A stretch of 39,816 nucleotides of DNA from Caryophanales bacterium UBA6331. GTDB taxonomy: Bacteria > Bacillota_I > Bacilli_A > RF39 > UBA660. The number at the start of each line of letters is the position of its first letter. Within the stretch, counting starts at the first letter, position 1. Positions 1 through 7,929 of the stretch are shown piece after piece. The DNA lies in assembly GCA_002438065.1 (NCBI GenBank), contig DJSP01000084.1, positions 1-39,816 on the forward strand, given 5' to 3'. The notes under the pieces were generated by a model. That model did not search any database and was not told the origin of the DNA. It worked only from the letters and a program-made list of their open reading frames with translations. The position numbers were made by a program, and so were the translations under genes.

Positions 1-167
1 TTTATCTATTGTATTTTTTATAATATTTTTTTGATGATTTTAGTATTAAAGTATTATGTAGAGATAATTAAAACAAAATGGTTAGAGTTAACAATGTGAT
101 TAAGTTAATAACATTATAATATTTGAGTACTTTTTTCGTTTAGTTAAATATGTTTAAAGGAAGAAAC
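1..167. other. AT-rich non-coding left edge
   Basis: No open frame, RNA gene or convincing repeat is seen in this very AT-rich stretch. It lies upstream of the mobilisation-gene relic and may be its decayed promoter region or the decayed N-terminal coding part of that gene. Confidence 0.4.
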
Positions 168-554
168 ATGGATATTTATGTATCTGTTATGGATAACTAT
201 ATTGCATTAAAAAAGTAATTTGAAAAGAATATTGAAAATTTAGAAAAAACAAATAAAACGTTTACCAAAAATAATAAAGCACTTACTTTAAGAGTTAAAA
301 CTTTAAATAATAATATCAAAGAAAAATATAATGAAATCTCTTTCTTAAAATCTAAAATAAGTAATTTAAAAAATACGATTGAATATTGGAAAGATAAATT
401 TGATAAGTTAATATCATTCTTATATAACAAACTTTATAATTGGTATGATAAATATTTTGATGTTGTTAATGATGTGTATGAAGACGAGGTCTTAGATGGT
501 GACGATATTAAGAATTTAGATTTAAATAAAGAAAAAGATGGCTTTGAGATATAA
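168..554 (+). pseudogene. Relic of a Pre/Mob-type (MobV-like) mobilisation protein, C-terminal part
   Basis: An ATG at 168 opens 16 codons and is closed by TAA at 216-218. The same frame then stays open to the TAA at 552-554. The open part is a Lys/Asn/Leu-rich coiled coil, then a Trp/Tyr-rich segment (YWKDKFDKL, KLYNWYDKYF) and an acidic tail (DVVNDVYEDEVLDGDD ending in KEKDGFEI). That tail is the kind found at the C-terminus of Pre/Mob plasmid recombination proteins of Gram-positive mobilisable elements; I identify it from memory of the family. The N-terminal relaxase domain with its His and Tyr motifs is absent. It is therefore a dead remnant of an integrated plasmid or mobilisable element. 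The in-frame stop and the missing catalytic part make a working product unlikely. Confidence 0.6.
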
Positions 555-571
555 ACTCATTACCATCTTTT
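533..571. terminator. Bidirectional hairpin between convergent remnants
   Basis: AAAAGATGG at 533-541 pairs with CCATCTTTT at 563-571, with a 21-nt loop that holds the stop codon of the Mob relic. A/T runs on both sides allow it to act in both directions, which fits its place between two convergent gene tails. Confidence 0.5.
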
Positions 572-806
572 ATAATAATTCAATTCTAATTCCCAAAACA
601 CCATATTGTTCTTGTTTTTCTTTTGTATAAAATTGTTCAAGAACACCAATTAATTCTTCTTTTGTCATAGATTTATCAGATAAAATAGAAATATCAAAAT
701 CTTTAAACATATCTTCAAAAGAATTATATCTTAATAAACCAGTAACCTTAGCATTAAATGACTCATTCAAATCAGGTTCTTTTAAAAATTTGATAATATC
801 GAGCAT
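570..806 (-). pseudogene. ASCH-domain protein, 5'-truncated
   Basis: The 78-residue frame resembles the C-terminal two thirds of small bacterial ASCH-domain proteins: VTGLLRYNSFEDMF, then a segment ending KSMTKEELIGVLEQFY, then the typical closing KQEQYGVLGIRIEL. ASCH domains have a PUA-like fold and are thought to bind RNA or modified nucleosides. Family members begin with about 30 more residues; here the match starts at the segment IKFLKEP, and there is no Shine-Dalgarno upstream of the ATG at 806. Immediately beyond 806 the DNA carries a different gene piece on the + strand, so the 5' end was probably cut off by a deletion or rearrangement. The family assignment is by pattern recognition only. 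Confidence 0.5.
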
Positions 807-1055
807 AATGAAAAAATAGCAGATGCAACTATTGAAATAATTAAAATAGCAGATGCTAAGGTTGATTCAAATAGTAATTTATATTATGAATATGTTACTA
901 GTTTAAATAATTGCAATGTAGATATTAAAGATAAAGAAGTAACTGCTGAATTATTTAATGATAATCAAAAAATTAATGAATATTTAATAACTAAAGATGA
1001 TAATTTGACAAGAAGTGTTACTGTATTATTTAGTGATAAATATAGTGTTAAATGA
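807..1055 (+). pseudogene. C-terminal fragment of an unidentified (probably secreted) protein
   Basis: The frame is open from just after an upstream TAA (783-785) to TGA at 1053-1055 and encodes about 82 residues starting NEKIADATIEIIKIADAK and ending LFSDKYSVK. It has no start codon with an SD, and it begins exactly where the leftward ASCH-like fragment ends. I read it as the tail of a larger beta-rich extracellular protein whose 5' part was deleted. The sortase gene follows 53 nt later, so the lost gene may have been a substrate or operon partner of that sortase. I cannot name the family. Confidence 0.4.
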
Positions 1056-1108
1056 GAAACAATAGGTGGATTTAATATTTATTATGTTAGGGGTTACTTT
1101 AAAGAAAA

Positions 1109-1672
1109 ATGAAAAAAATAGGTAATATATTTATTATTCTTGGTATTATTTTAATAACTTGTTCTGCTTTCTTAATTATTAGAAGTAAATATATTGATAG
1201 TGTTACTAAAGATAAAGTTAGTGAAGTTATGGAATTTATAGATAACACACTTGCTGATGTAGATATTAGTGAAGTAGATAAAAAGAACTCTATAGTTGTT
1301 AACAATAAAGAATATATTGGGTATATTCATTTAGAATATTCAAATATATATTTACCTATTAATAAAGAATATACTAAAGATAATTTAAAGTATTCTTCAA
1401 CTGTTTATTATGGTTCAATTGAAGAAAATAATTTAATTATATGTGCTCATAATCGTAAATATCAATTTGGTTTTTTACTTAATATTAAAGTAGGAAATAA
1501 ATTTACTATTACTGATATTAATAATAATACTTATGAATATGAAGTTTGTGAAATTGAAGAATTAAAAGCAGATATGGTTGATGAAATGATCAATAATAAA
1601 TATGATTTAACATTGTTTACTTGTACCTTAGGTGGATTAACAAGATATACTGTAAGATTAAATAGAATATAG
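1109..1672 (+). CDS. Sortase, small (class D-like)
   Basis: Membrane-anchored cysteine transpeptidase of 187 residues that joins surface proteins to the cell envelope. Residues 4-24 form the N-terminal membrane anchor and the catalytic domain fills about 60-187. The catalytic triad is visible: His114 in CAHNRK, Cys172 in TLFTC, Arg179 in GLTRYTVR. The TLxTC plus YTVR pattern and the compact size fit class D or a related housekeeping-type sortase rather than class B. The SD is weak (AGGGG about 15 nt upstream of the ATG), so the gene may depend on read-through from the now broken upstream gene. No intact substrate with a matching sorting signal adjoins it; the NPxTG proteins at 15-18 kb sit with their own class B sortase. 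Confidence 0.85.
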   Translation: MKKIGNIFIILGIILITCSAFLIIRSKYIDSVTKDKVSEVMEFIDNTLADVDISEVDKKNSIVVNNKEYIGYIHLEYSNIYLPINKEYTKDNLKYSSTVYYGSIEENNLIICAHNRKYQFGFLLNIKVGNKFTITDINNNTYEYEVCEIEELKADMVDEMINNKYDLTLFTCTLGGLTRYTVRLNRI

Positions 1673-1675
1673 AAG

Positions 1676-1701
1676 CGTGATTAATTTCACGTTTTCTTTT
1701 T
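1676..1701 (+). terminator. Rho-independent terminator after the sortase gene
   Basis: CGTGA (1676-1680) and TCACG (1687-1691) form a short stem directly after the stop codon, followed by a run of T broken by one C. Confidence 0.65.
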
Positions 1702-1727
1702 GATTTTTAATATATTTATGGTAGAAT
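1700..1727 (+). promoter_or_regulatory. Probable promoter of the HAD hydrolase gene
   Basis: TTGATT (1700-1705) and TAGAAT (1722-1727) are separated by 16 nt and lie 24 nt before the chosen start codon at 1751, just downstream of the preceding terminator. Confidence 0.4.
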
Positions 1728-1750
1728 TATTTTGGTATGGTGGTTTATTG

Positions 1751-2548
1751 ATGTATAAAATGATAGTAACTGATTTAGATGGAACTTTATTAGATAATAA
1801 TAAAAATGTTAGTGATAGTAGTAAAAAATATTTGAAAGAATTAAAAGATAATGGTTATATTATATGTGTAGATACAGGTAGAACTATAGGAAGAGCTAGA
1901 TATGCATTAGAAGGGTTTGATTACGTTAATTATATAATTGGAAATAATGGAACATTTATTTATGATGTATGTAATGATAAAAGTTTATATAAAAGCACTA
2001 TTAAAACTGAAGATGTTAAAGAATTATTTATAAAGTATTTAAATGAATATGAAGTATTTGAAATAAATAGTTATGAGAATATTTTGAGCTATAGAATAAG
2101 GTCAAGAAATATTGATCCTTATGTTGAAAAAATTGATAATAAAGATGAATTTTTTGATAAAATAAGTGAAGTTTATAATGTTATTATAAGATTTGAAAAT
2201 GAGAATATGGTTAATGTATTTTTAGAAGATTTAAAAAATAATTATAAAGATATAAGTTTTTTTATAATGGAGAATTCTTTTGCTAAGAAAAGAAGGATAA
2301 CTCTTATAAATAAAAACGATAATAAATTTAATGGTATATGTATATTAAAAGATAAATTAGGTATTAATAATAAAGATATTATCGCGTTTGGCGATGGATT
2401 AAATGATTTAGATATGATTAAGAATGTTGGTTTCGAAGTAGCAATGAAAAATGCACTTAATGAACTAAAAAATATAGCAGATGATATTACAAGAGACGAT
2501 AATAATAATGATGGGGTAATTAATTATTTGAAAAGTACAATAAAATAA
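1751..2548 (+). CDS. Cof-type HAD-IIB family sugar/nucleotide phosphatase
   Basis: Cytosolic phosphatase of 265 residues from the ATG at 1751. That start puts the first HAD motif at the very N-terminus, as in the family, and has GGTGG upstream; an in-frame ATG at 1718 would add 11 unmatched residues. HAD motifs in order: DLDGT (Asp8 nucleophile, Asp10 general acid), motif II Thr42 in VDTGR, a motif III Lys near 192 in NDNKFNGI, and motif IV GDGLND at 214-219 (Mg2+ ligands). The long insert between motifs II and III is the C2B cap of the Cof/YbjI group. These enzymes dephosphorylate sugar phosphates, flavin or nucleotide precursors; the substrate cannot be told from sequence. It appears to be transcribed alone. 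Confidence 0.88.
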   Translation: MYKMIVTDLDGTLLDNNKNVSDSSKKYLKELKDNGYIICVDTGRTIGRARYALEGFDYVNYIIGNNGTFIYDVCNDKSLYKSTIKTEDVKELFIKYLNEYEVFEINSYENILSYRIRSRNIDPYVEKIDNKDEFFDKISEVYNVIIRFENENMVNVFLEDLKNNYKDISFFIMENSFAKKRRITLINKNDNKFNGICILKDKLGINNKDIIAFGDGLNDLDMIKNVGFEVAMKNALNELKNIADDITRDDNNNDGVINYLKSTIK

Positions 2549-2554
2549 TTTTAG

Positions 2555-2580
2555 ACTTTAATTTTAATAAAGTTTGTGTT
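2555..2580 (+). terminator. Weak hairpin terminator after the HAD gene
   Basis: ACTTTA (2555-2560) pairs with TAAAGT (2568-2573) and is followed by TTGTGTT. The stem is all A/T except one pair, so efficiency would be modest. Confidence 0.4.
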
Positions 2581-2612
2581 ATCCTTTATATATAAAGATA
2601 GGGTGTTTGTTA

Positions 2613-4133
2613 GTGAAAAGATTAAAATATTTTTTGTTAATGGTAATAATTATTCCAATAAATACATTTGCAATTGAGTTTTATTGTGATAGAAATGTAA
2701 AATCTAATAGTACATTTAGTTGTACTATTTCGAATTCTTCTAATAGTTTATATAATTTTGTTGCTAATTTAGATTATTCTAATGAATTTATTGTAAAAAA
2801 AGAGATATATTCTAATGAATATACTAATAATGGAAGTGTGAAAAATATAAATATTATTGGTCCGGGATTCAATGCTCCTACAACTATTGCAATTATTACT
2901 TTTTTAGCGCCAACTGTAAGTAGTAATCAAAATTATACTATATCGCTTAAAAATATAAAATATAAATATTTATCAAGTGAAACTAATTTTAGAGATAATC
3001 AAAGTGATTTAACAGTTAATATTACAGTAAGTGCAAATACAACTACGGCAGCAAAGCCGGTAGCATCTACAACAACCACTACTAAGGCACCATCTACAAC
3101 CACCACCACAACAACTAAAAATAATCAAAATAGTAAATTAAAATTAATATTAAATTATATGGTTAGTGATAGAACAGATGAATTTTATTGTGCATCTGTT
3201 AATGGAAAGTGTTCTATAAATTTATCAAATATTGATAAACCAGCAAAAGATGGATATAAATTTATTGGCTGGGATAAGAGTACGACATGCAATAACTATA
3301 AAGTATATACTGAATATATCATAAGTAGCGATGAAGAATTGTATGCGTGTTATGAAGCTAATACTAGTGAGGATATTATAAATTATTTAGATAGTATAAA
3401 TATTAAAGATTATAATATCGGATTTAATAAATATATTTTTAATTATACTATTGATATAAGTGGGGATATGACTAGTTTAGATATTGATGCTATACCATTA
3501 AATCAAGATGCTAAAGTTATAATAAGTGATAATGCTAAAAATTTAATAGATGGAAAAAATAAAATAGAAATAAGCGTAATATATAATGATGTAACAACTA
3601 CATATATAGTAAATGTTAATAAAAATTATAGTGATAAACCGAAAATAAATAATATAACAATTAATGGATATAATTTTACATTTAATCAAGATATATATGA
3701 GTATAATTTAGTTGTAAAATATGGTACAACAAATTTAGATGTATTAGTAGATTGTGATGATGATTATACTTATACAATTAGTGGTAATACTTCTATAAGT
3801 AATGGTAGTAAAATATTAATAGTTGCTAAATCAGAAAGCTCTGAGGATGTAGTTTATACAATAAATATTAAGTATGATAGTTTTATTAAATCATATTTAT
3901 CTTATATTTATGGAATTAGTTTTGGTTTATTTTGTTTAATTGTTTACTTTGTTGTTAGATATCTAAGAAGTGATAAATTTAAAATGAAAGAAGAAAAGAA
4001 AAAAGTTAAGGAAGCAAAGATTGAGCCAAAAAAAGAAAAGAAAATAAAAGAGAAAAAGCCAAAAAAAGAAAAGAAAATAAAAGAGAAAAAGAAAGTAAAA
4101 GAAGAACAAGAAGAAATTATTGAAAAATTGTAA
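2613..4133 (+). CDS. Membrane-anchored surface protein with cohesin-like, InlB-like and cadherin-like domains
   Basis: 506 residues from the GTG at 2613, which has AGGG 9 nt upstream and places a signal peptide (about 1-21) at the N-terminus; a longer in-frame ATG at 2574 lies in the upstream hairpin. Domains in order: a beta-rich cohesin-like region (about 22-140), a Thr-rich linker (about 143-170), an InlB/Listeria-Bacteroides-type repeat (about 175-250, with DGYKFIGWD), two cadherin-like beta-sandwich (PF12733-type) domains (about 255-337 and 345-420), one membrane span (about 427-450) and a cytoplasmic tail of about 55 residues that is mostly Lys and Glu. The tail repeats KKEKKIKEKK twice. 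It has no sorting signal, so it is held by its own membrane helix. Probably adhesive or envelope-structural. The charged inner tail is unusual and could bind nucleic acid or an acidic partner. Confidence 0.75.
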   Translation: MKRLKYFLLMVIIIPINTFAIEFYCDRNVKSNSTFSCTISNSSNSLYNFVANLDYSNEFIVKKEIYSNEYTNNGSVKNINIIGPGFNAPTTIAIITFLAPTVSSNQNYTISLKNIKYKYLSSETNFRDNQSDLTVNITVSANTTTAAKPVASTTTTTKAPSTTTTTTTKNNQNSKLKLILNYMVSDRTDEFYCASVNGKCSINLSNIDKPAKDGYKFIGWDKSTTCNNYKVYTEYIISSDEELYACYEANTSEDIINYLDSINIKDYNIGFNKYIFNYTIDISGDMTSLDIDAIPLNQDAKVIISDNAKNLIDGKNKIEISVIYNDVTTTYIVNVNKNYSDKPKINNITINGYNFTFNQDIYEYNLVVKYGTTNLDVLVDCDDDYTYTISGNTSISNGSKILIVAKSESSEDVVYTINIKYDSFIKSYLSYIYGISFGLFCLIVYFVVRYLRSDKFKMKEEKKKVKEAKIEPKKEKKIKEKKPKKEKKIKEKKKVKEEQEEIIEKL

Positions 4134-4134
4134 A

Positions 4135-4167
4135 GAAAGAAGCTATTTAATAGTTTTTTTCTTTTTT
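4135..4167 (+). terminator. Terminator after the surface-protein gene
   Basis: An 11-bp stem with G.U pairs, GAAAGAAGCTA (4135-4145) against TAGTTTTTTTC (4151-4161), starts one base after the stop codon and is followed by TTTTTT. Confidence 0.6.
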
Positions 4168-4193
4168 ATATGATACACTTAAGGAGTGATAAT

Positions 4194-5081
4194 ATGGAAG
4201 GAAAAGAGATAATATATGAATTTTTAGATTATATTTCTTATGAAAAAAAATATTCAGATTATACTGAAAAGAATTATGAATTAGATCTATTTAAATATTT
4301 TGATTATTTAGATAAGAATAATTTAAATTATTTAACTGTTAAATATAAGGATGTATCTAATTTTACTTTATTTTTAGCTAAACAAAATTATAAAAGTACT
4401 ACTATTAATAGAATAGATAGTTCTATAAGAAGTTTTTATAATTATTTAGAGTTAGAAGAAAAGATTAATGGAAATCCTTTTAAAGCAGCAAGTAATTTAA
4501 AAGTTCCTAAAAGATTACCTAATTATTTTAAGTATGATGAGTATTTAACTATGATAAGTGTTATTGATAAAGATGATTATGAATATCGTAATAGACTTAT
4601 TTTGGAAATGCTTTTTGCTACTGGTTTAAGAGTTAGTGAATTATCTAATATTAAAATTAAGGATATTGATTTTAGTGAAAGAGAAATTAAAATAATGGGT
4701 AAGGGTAGTAAGGAAAGATTTGTATTCTATAATAAGGAATGTGCTACAGTTCTTGATTCTTATATGAGGGATTGTAGATGTAAATTATTAAATGGTAAAG
4801 ATAGTGAATATTTGTTTATTAATCATTTAGGCGATAAGTTAACTGATAGGGGAATAAGACTTATAATTGATAAAATTGTTAAGAAATCATGTATTAAATC
4901 AAAGGTATCACCCCATACATTTAGGCATACTTTTGCAACTATGTTATTAAATGAAGGTTGTAATATTAAAAGTGTGCAAGAATTATTGGGACATTCTAGT
5001 TTGGGTACGACAGGTATTTATACTCATTTAACTAATGATGAGGTAAGACTTGCTTATATGAAGGCTCATCCTAGAGCATAA
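4194..5081 (+). CDS. Tyrosine recombinase of the XerC/XerD type
   Basis: Site-specific recombinase of 295 residues. The ATG at 4194 has AAGGAGTGAT before it; an in-frame ATG at 4170 lies upstream of that SD and is rejected. The N-terminal SAM-like core-binding domain (about 1-90) has the YTEKNYELDLFKYFDYL pattern, and the catalytic domain follows. All catalytic residues are present: Arg146 (ATGLRVSEL), Lys170 (GKGSKERF), His241 and Arg244 (HTFRHTFAT), His267 (LGHSSLGTT) and Tyr276 (IYTHLT). Length and motif spacing match chromosomal dimer-resolution XerC/D, which act at dif, rather than longer phage integrases. Only 27 nt without a terminator separate it from ppdK, so the two may be co-transcribed. 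No dif-like site was found in the window. Confidence 0.88.
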   Translation: MEGKEIIYEFLDYISYEKKYSDYTEKNYELDLFKYFDYLDKNNLNYLTVKYKDVSNFTLFLAKQNYKSTTINRIDSSIRSFYNYLELEEKINGNPFKAASNLKVPKRLPNYFKYDEYLTMISVIDKDDYEYRNRLILEMLFATGLRVSELSNIKIKDIDFSEREIKIMGKGSKERFVFYNKECATVLDSYMRDCRCKLLNGKDSEYLFINHLGDKLTDRGIRLIIDKIVKKSCIKSKVSPHTFRHTFATMLLNEGCNIKSVQELLGHSSLGTTGIYTHLTNDEVRLAYMKAHPRA

Positions 5082-5108
5082 ATAAACATTAAGAGGGAGG
5101 AAGATTTA

Positions 5109-7742
5109 ATGACAAAGTATGTTTATTTGTTTACTGAAGGTAACGCTGATATGCGTAATCTATTAGGTGGTAAAGGTGCAAATTTAGCTGAGATGACAAA
5201 TTTAGGTTTACCAGTTCCTCAGGGATTTACTATTACTACTGAAGCATGTACAAAATATTATGAAGATGGAAGAGAAATAAGTCCAGAAATTCAAGATCAA
5301 ATTAATGAATATATTGGTAAGATGGAAGAAATTACTGGTAAGAAATTTGGAGATAAAGAAAATCCTTTACTTGTTTCTGTAAGAAGTGGTGCTAGAGCAT
5401 CTATGCCTGGTATGATGGATACTATTTTAAATTTAGGATTAAATGAAGATGTAGTTGAAGTTTTAGCTGAAAAATCTAATAATCCGAGATGGGCATGGGA
5501 CTGTTATAGAAGATTTATTCAAATGTATTCTGACGTTGTTATGGAAGTTGGAAAGAAATACTTTGAAGAATTAATTGATAAAATGAAAGAAGAAAAAGGT
5601 GTTAAGTTAGATGTTGAACTTGATGCTGATGATTTAAAAGAGCTTGCTAGAGAATTTAAAGAAGAATATAAAAATAAAATTGGTACTGAATTTCCAAGTG
5701 ATCCTAAAGAACAATTAATGGGCGCTATTAAGGCTGTATTTAGATCATGGGATAATCCTAGAGCTAATGTATATAGAAGAGATAATGATATTCCTTATTC
5801 ATGGGGAACTGCTGTTAATGTTCAATCTATGGCTTTTGGTAATATGGGTGAAGATTGTGGAACAGGTGTTGCATTTACTCGTGATCCAGCTACTGGAGAA
5901 AAAGGTTTATTTGGTGAATTCTTAACTAATGCGCAAGGTGAAGATGTTGTTGCTGGTGTTAGAACTCCAATGCATATTAGTGAAATGGAAGAAAAATTTC
6001 CAGAAGCATTTAAAGAATTTAAAGAAGTTTGTAATATTTTAGAAAATCATTATAGAGATATGCAAGATATGGAATTTACTGTTGAACATGGTAAACTTTA
6101 TATGTTACAAACTAGAAATGGTAAGAGAACAGCTAAGGCTGCTTTAAAGATTGCTTGTGATTTAGTTGATGAAGGAATGCGTACTCCGGAAGAAGCTGTT
6201 TTAATGATTGATCCAAGAAATTTAGATACTTTATTACATCCTCAATTTGATGAAGCTGCTATAAAGAATGCTAAAGCTATTGGTAAGGGATTAGGTGCAT
6301 CACCTGGTGCTGCTTTTGGTAAAATTGTATTTACTGCTGATGATGCTGTTAAATGGGCTGAAAAAGGTGAAAAAGTTGTTTTAGTAAGACTTGAAACTTC
6401 TCCAGAAGATATTACTGGTATGAAAGCTGCTCAAGGTATTTTAACTGTTCGTGGTGGTATGACTAGTCATGCAGCAGTTGTTGCTCGTGGTATGGGAACT
6501 TGCTGTGTATCTGGTTGTGGTGATATCCATATGGATGAAGCTAATAAGAAATTTACTTTAGCTGGTAAAACATTCCATGAAGGTGATGAAATCTCTATTG
6601 ATGGAACAACTGGAAATATTTATGAAGGTATTATTCCAACAGTAGATGCTACAATTACTGGTGAATTTGGTCGTGTTATGGCATGGGCTGATGAATTTAG
6701 AACTTTAAAAGTTAGAACTAATGCTGATACTCCAAGAGATGCTAAGAAGGCTCATGAACTTGGTGCTGAAGGTATTGGACTTTGTAGAACAGAGCATATG
6801 TTCTTTGAAGAAGATAGAATTGCGGCATTTAGAGAAATGATTTGTGCAGATACTTTAGAAGAAAGAGAAACTGCTTTAGAAAAGATTTTACCTTATCAAC
6901 AAGGTGACTTTGAAGCTTTATATGAAGCATTAGAAGGCGACAGTGTTGTAATTCGTTATTTAGATCCACCTCTACATGAATTTGTTCCTACTGAAGAAGC
7001 TGATATTGAAAAACTTGCTAAGGCTCAAAATAAACCAGTAGAAAGAATTAAAGAAATTATTGCTGGATTACATGAATTTAATCCAATGATGGGACATAGA
7101 GGTTGTAGACTTGCTGTAACTTATCCAGAAATTGCTAAAATGCAAACTAGAGCTGTAATTCGTGCTGCTATTAATGTTAAGAAGAATCATCCTGATTGGG
7201 ATATTGTTCCAGAAATAATGATTCCTCTTACTGGAGAAGTTAAAGAACTTAAATATGTTAAAGATATAGTTGTTGCTACTGCTGATGAAGAAATTGCTAA
7301 GGCTGGAATTGAATTAAAATATCAAGTTGGTACTATGATTGAAATTCCTAGAGCTGCAATTACTGCTGATGAAATTGCAAAAGAAGCTGAATTCTTCTCA
7401 TTTGGTACTAACGATTTAACCCAAATGACATTTGGTTTCTCTAGAGATGATGCTGGTAAATTCTTACCAAGTTATTATGCAACTAAGATTTATGAAGAAG
7501 ATCCATTTAAAACTCTTGACCAAAAAGGTGTTGGAAAATTAATCGAAATGGCTGTTAAGGGTGGAAAATCAACTAGACCTGATATTCAATTAGGTGTATG
7601 TGGTGAAACTGGTGGAGATCCTAAATCTATCGAATTCTATCATAATGTTGGACTTGATTATGTATCTTGCTCACCATTTAGAGTTCCAGTTGCTAGACTT
7701 GCTGCTGCTATAGCTGCTATTAAAGCAAGAAATAATAAATAA
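5109..7742 (+). CDS. ppdK: Pyruvate, phosphate dikinase
   Basis: Cytosolic enzyme that interconverts phosphoenolpyruvate + AMP + PPi and pyruvate + ATP + Pi; in anaerobic Bacillota it works in PPi-linked glycolysis or gluconeogenesis. It is 877 residues, full family length. Visible landmarks: the ATP-grasp start GGKGANLAEM (20-29), SVRSGARASMPGMMDT (90-105), the phosphohistidine region RGGMTSHAAVVARGMG with His454, the PEP/pyruvate barrel motifs GLCRTEHMF and NPMMGHRGCRL, and Cys831 in GVCGETGGD, which acts as the acid/base in the clostridial enzyme. The SD GAGGGAGGA is very strong, which suggests high expression. No PPDK regulatory protein gene is adjacent. Confidence 0.97.
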   Translation: MTKYVYLFTEGNADMRNLLGGKGANLAEMTNLGLPVPQGFTITTEACTKYYEDGREISPEIQDQINEYIGKMEEITGKKFGDKENPLLVSVRSGARASMPGMMDTILNLGLNEDVVEVLAEKSNNPRWAWDCYRRFIQMYSDVVMEVGKKYFEELIDKMKEEKGVKLDVELDADDLKELAREFKEEYKNKIGTEFPSDPKEQLMGAIKAVFRSWDNPRANVYRRDNDIPYSWGTAVNVQSMAFGNMGEDCGTGVAFTRDPATGEKGLFGEFLTNAQGEDVVAGVRTPMHISEMEEKFPEAFKEFKEVCNILENHYRDMQDMEFTVEHGKLYMLQTRNGKRTAKAALKIACDLVDEGMRTPEEAVLMIDPRNLDTLLHPQFDEAAIKNAKAIGKGLGASPGAAFGKIVFTADDAVKWAEKGEKVVLVRLETSPEDITGMKAAQGILTVRGGMTSHAAVVARGMGTCCVSGCGDIHMDEANKKFTLAGKTFHEGDEISIDGTTGNIYEGIIPTVDATITGEFGRVMAWADEFRTLKVRTNADTPRDAKKAHELGAEGIGLCRTEHMFFEEDRIAAFREMICADTLEERETALEKILPYQQGDFEALYEALEGDSVVIRYLDPPLHEFVPTEEADIEKLAKAQNKPVERIKEIIAGLHEFNPMMGHRGCRLAVTYPEIAKMQTRAVIRAAINVKKNHPDWDIVPEIMIPLTGEVKELKYVKDIVVATADEEIAKAGIELKYQVGTMIEIPRAAITADEIAKEAEFFSFGTNDLTQMTFGFSRDDAGKFLPSYYATKIYEEDPFKTLDQKGVGKLIEMAVKGGKSTRPDIQLGVCGETGGDPKSIEFYHNVGLDYVSCSPFRVPVARLAAAIAAIKARNNK

Positions 7743-7808
7743 AAAATCTAAAAATATTTTTACAAAATTTTCTTGATATATATTTAATGTATATTATCAA
7801 TGCAAGGA

Positions 7809-7828
7809 AAAAATGTTAAATCATTTTT
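7809..7828 (+). other. Hairpin between ppdK and its terminator
   Basis: AAAAATG (7809-7815) pairs perfectly with CATTTTT (7822-7828) around a 6-nt loop, only 3 nt before the main terminator stem. The region upstream also has an imperfect inverted repeat, TTGATA...TATCAA. The pair of hairpins could be a 3'-end structure of the ppdK mRNA or a small RNA with its own terminator. Confidence 0.4.
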
Positions 7829-7831
7829 GTA

Positions 7832-7867
7832 AGGGGTCTATTTTCGGATAGGGCCCTAGTTTTTTTT
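7832..7867 (+). terminator. Strong terminator after ppdK
   Basis: AGGGGTCTAT (7832-7841) pairs with ATAGGGCCCT (7848-7857) with one mismatch and one G.U, loop TTTCGG, followed by AG and eight T. It is the most G+C-rich short stretch nearby. Confidence 0.8.
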
Positions 7868-7929
7868 AAAAGATTATAGAAAGTAAAAAAATAATAATTT
7901 TAATTTATTATCTATGTAGTAAGTTGTGT

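Noticed and set aside
168..554. In-frame TAA could mean stop codon reassignment or read-through
   Set aside because: The same window uses TAA, TAG and TGA as genuine stops after full-length genes (for example TGA at 15237-15239 and TAG at 1670-1672). The lesions in other pseudogenes include all three stops and frameshifts, so simple decay explains it.
1700..1750. Upstream ATG of the HAD gene (extra 17 residues)
   Set aside because: That stretch overlaps the promoter-like and terminator sequences and lacks family match; the ATG at 1751 starts exactly at the HAD motif with GGTGG upstream.
7832..7867. T-box or riboswitch terminator
   Set aside because: No specifier loop, antiterminator bulge or other conserved T-box elements lie upstream; the stem directly follows ppdK, so it is best read as its terminator.
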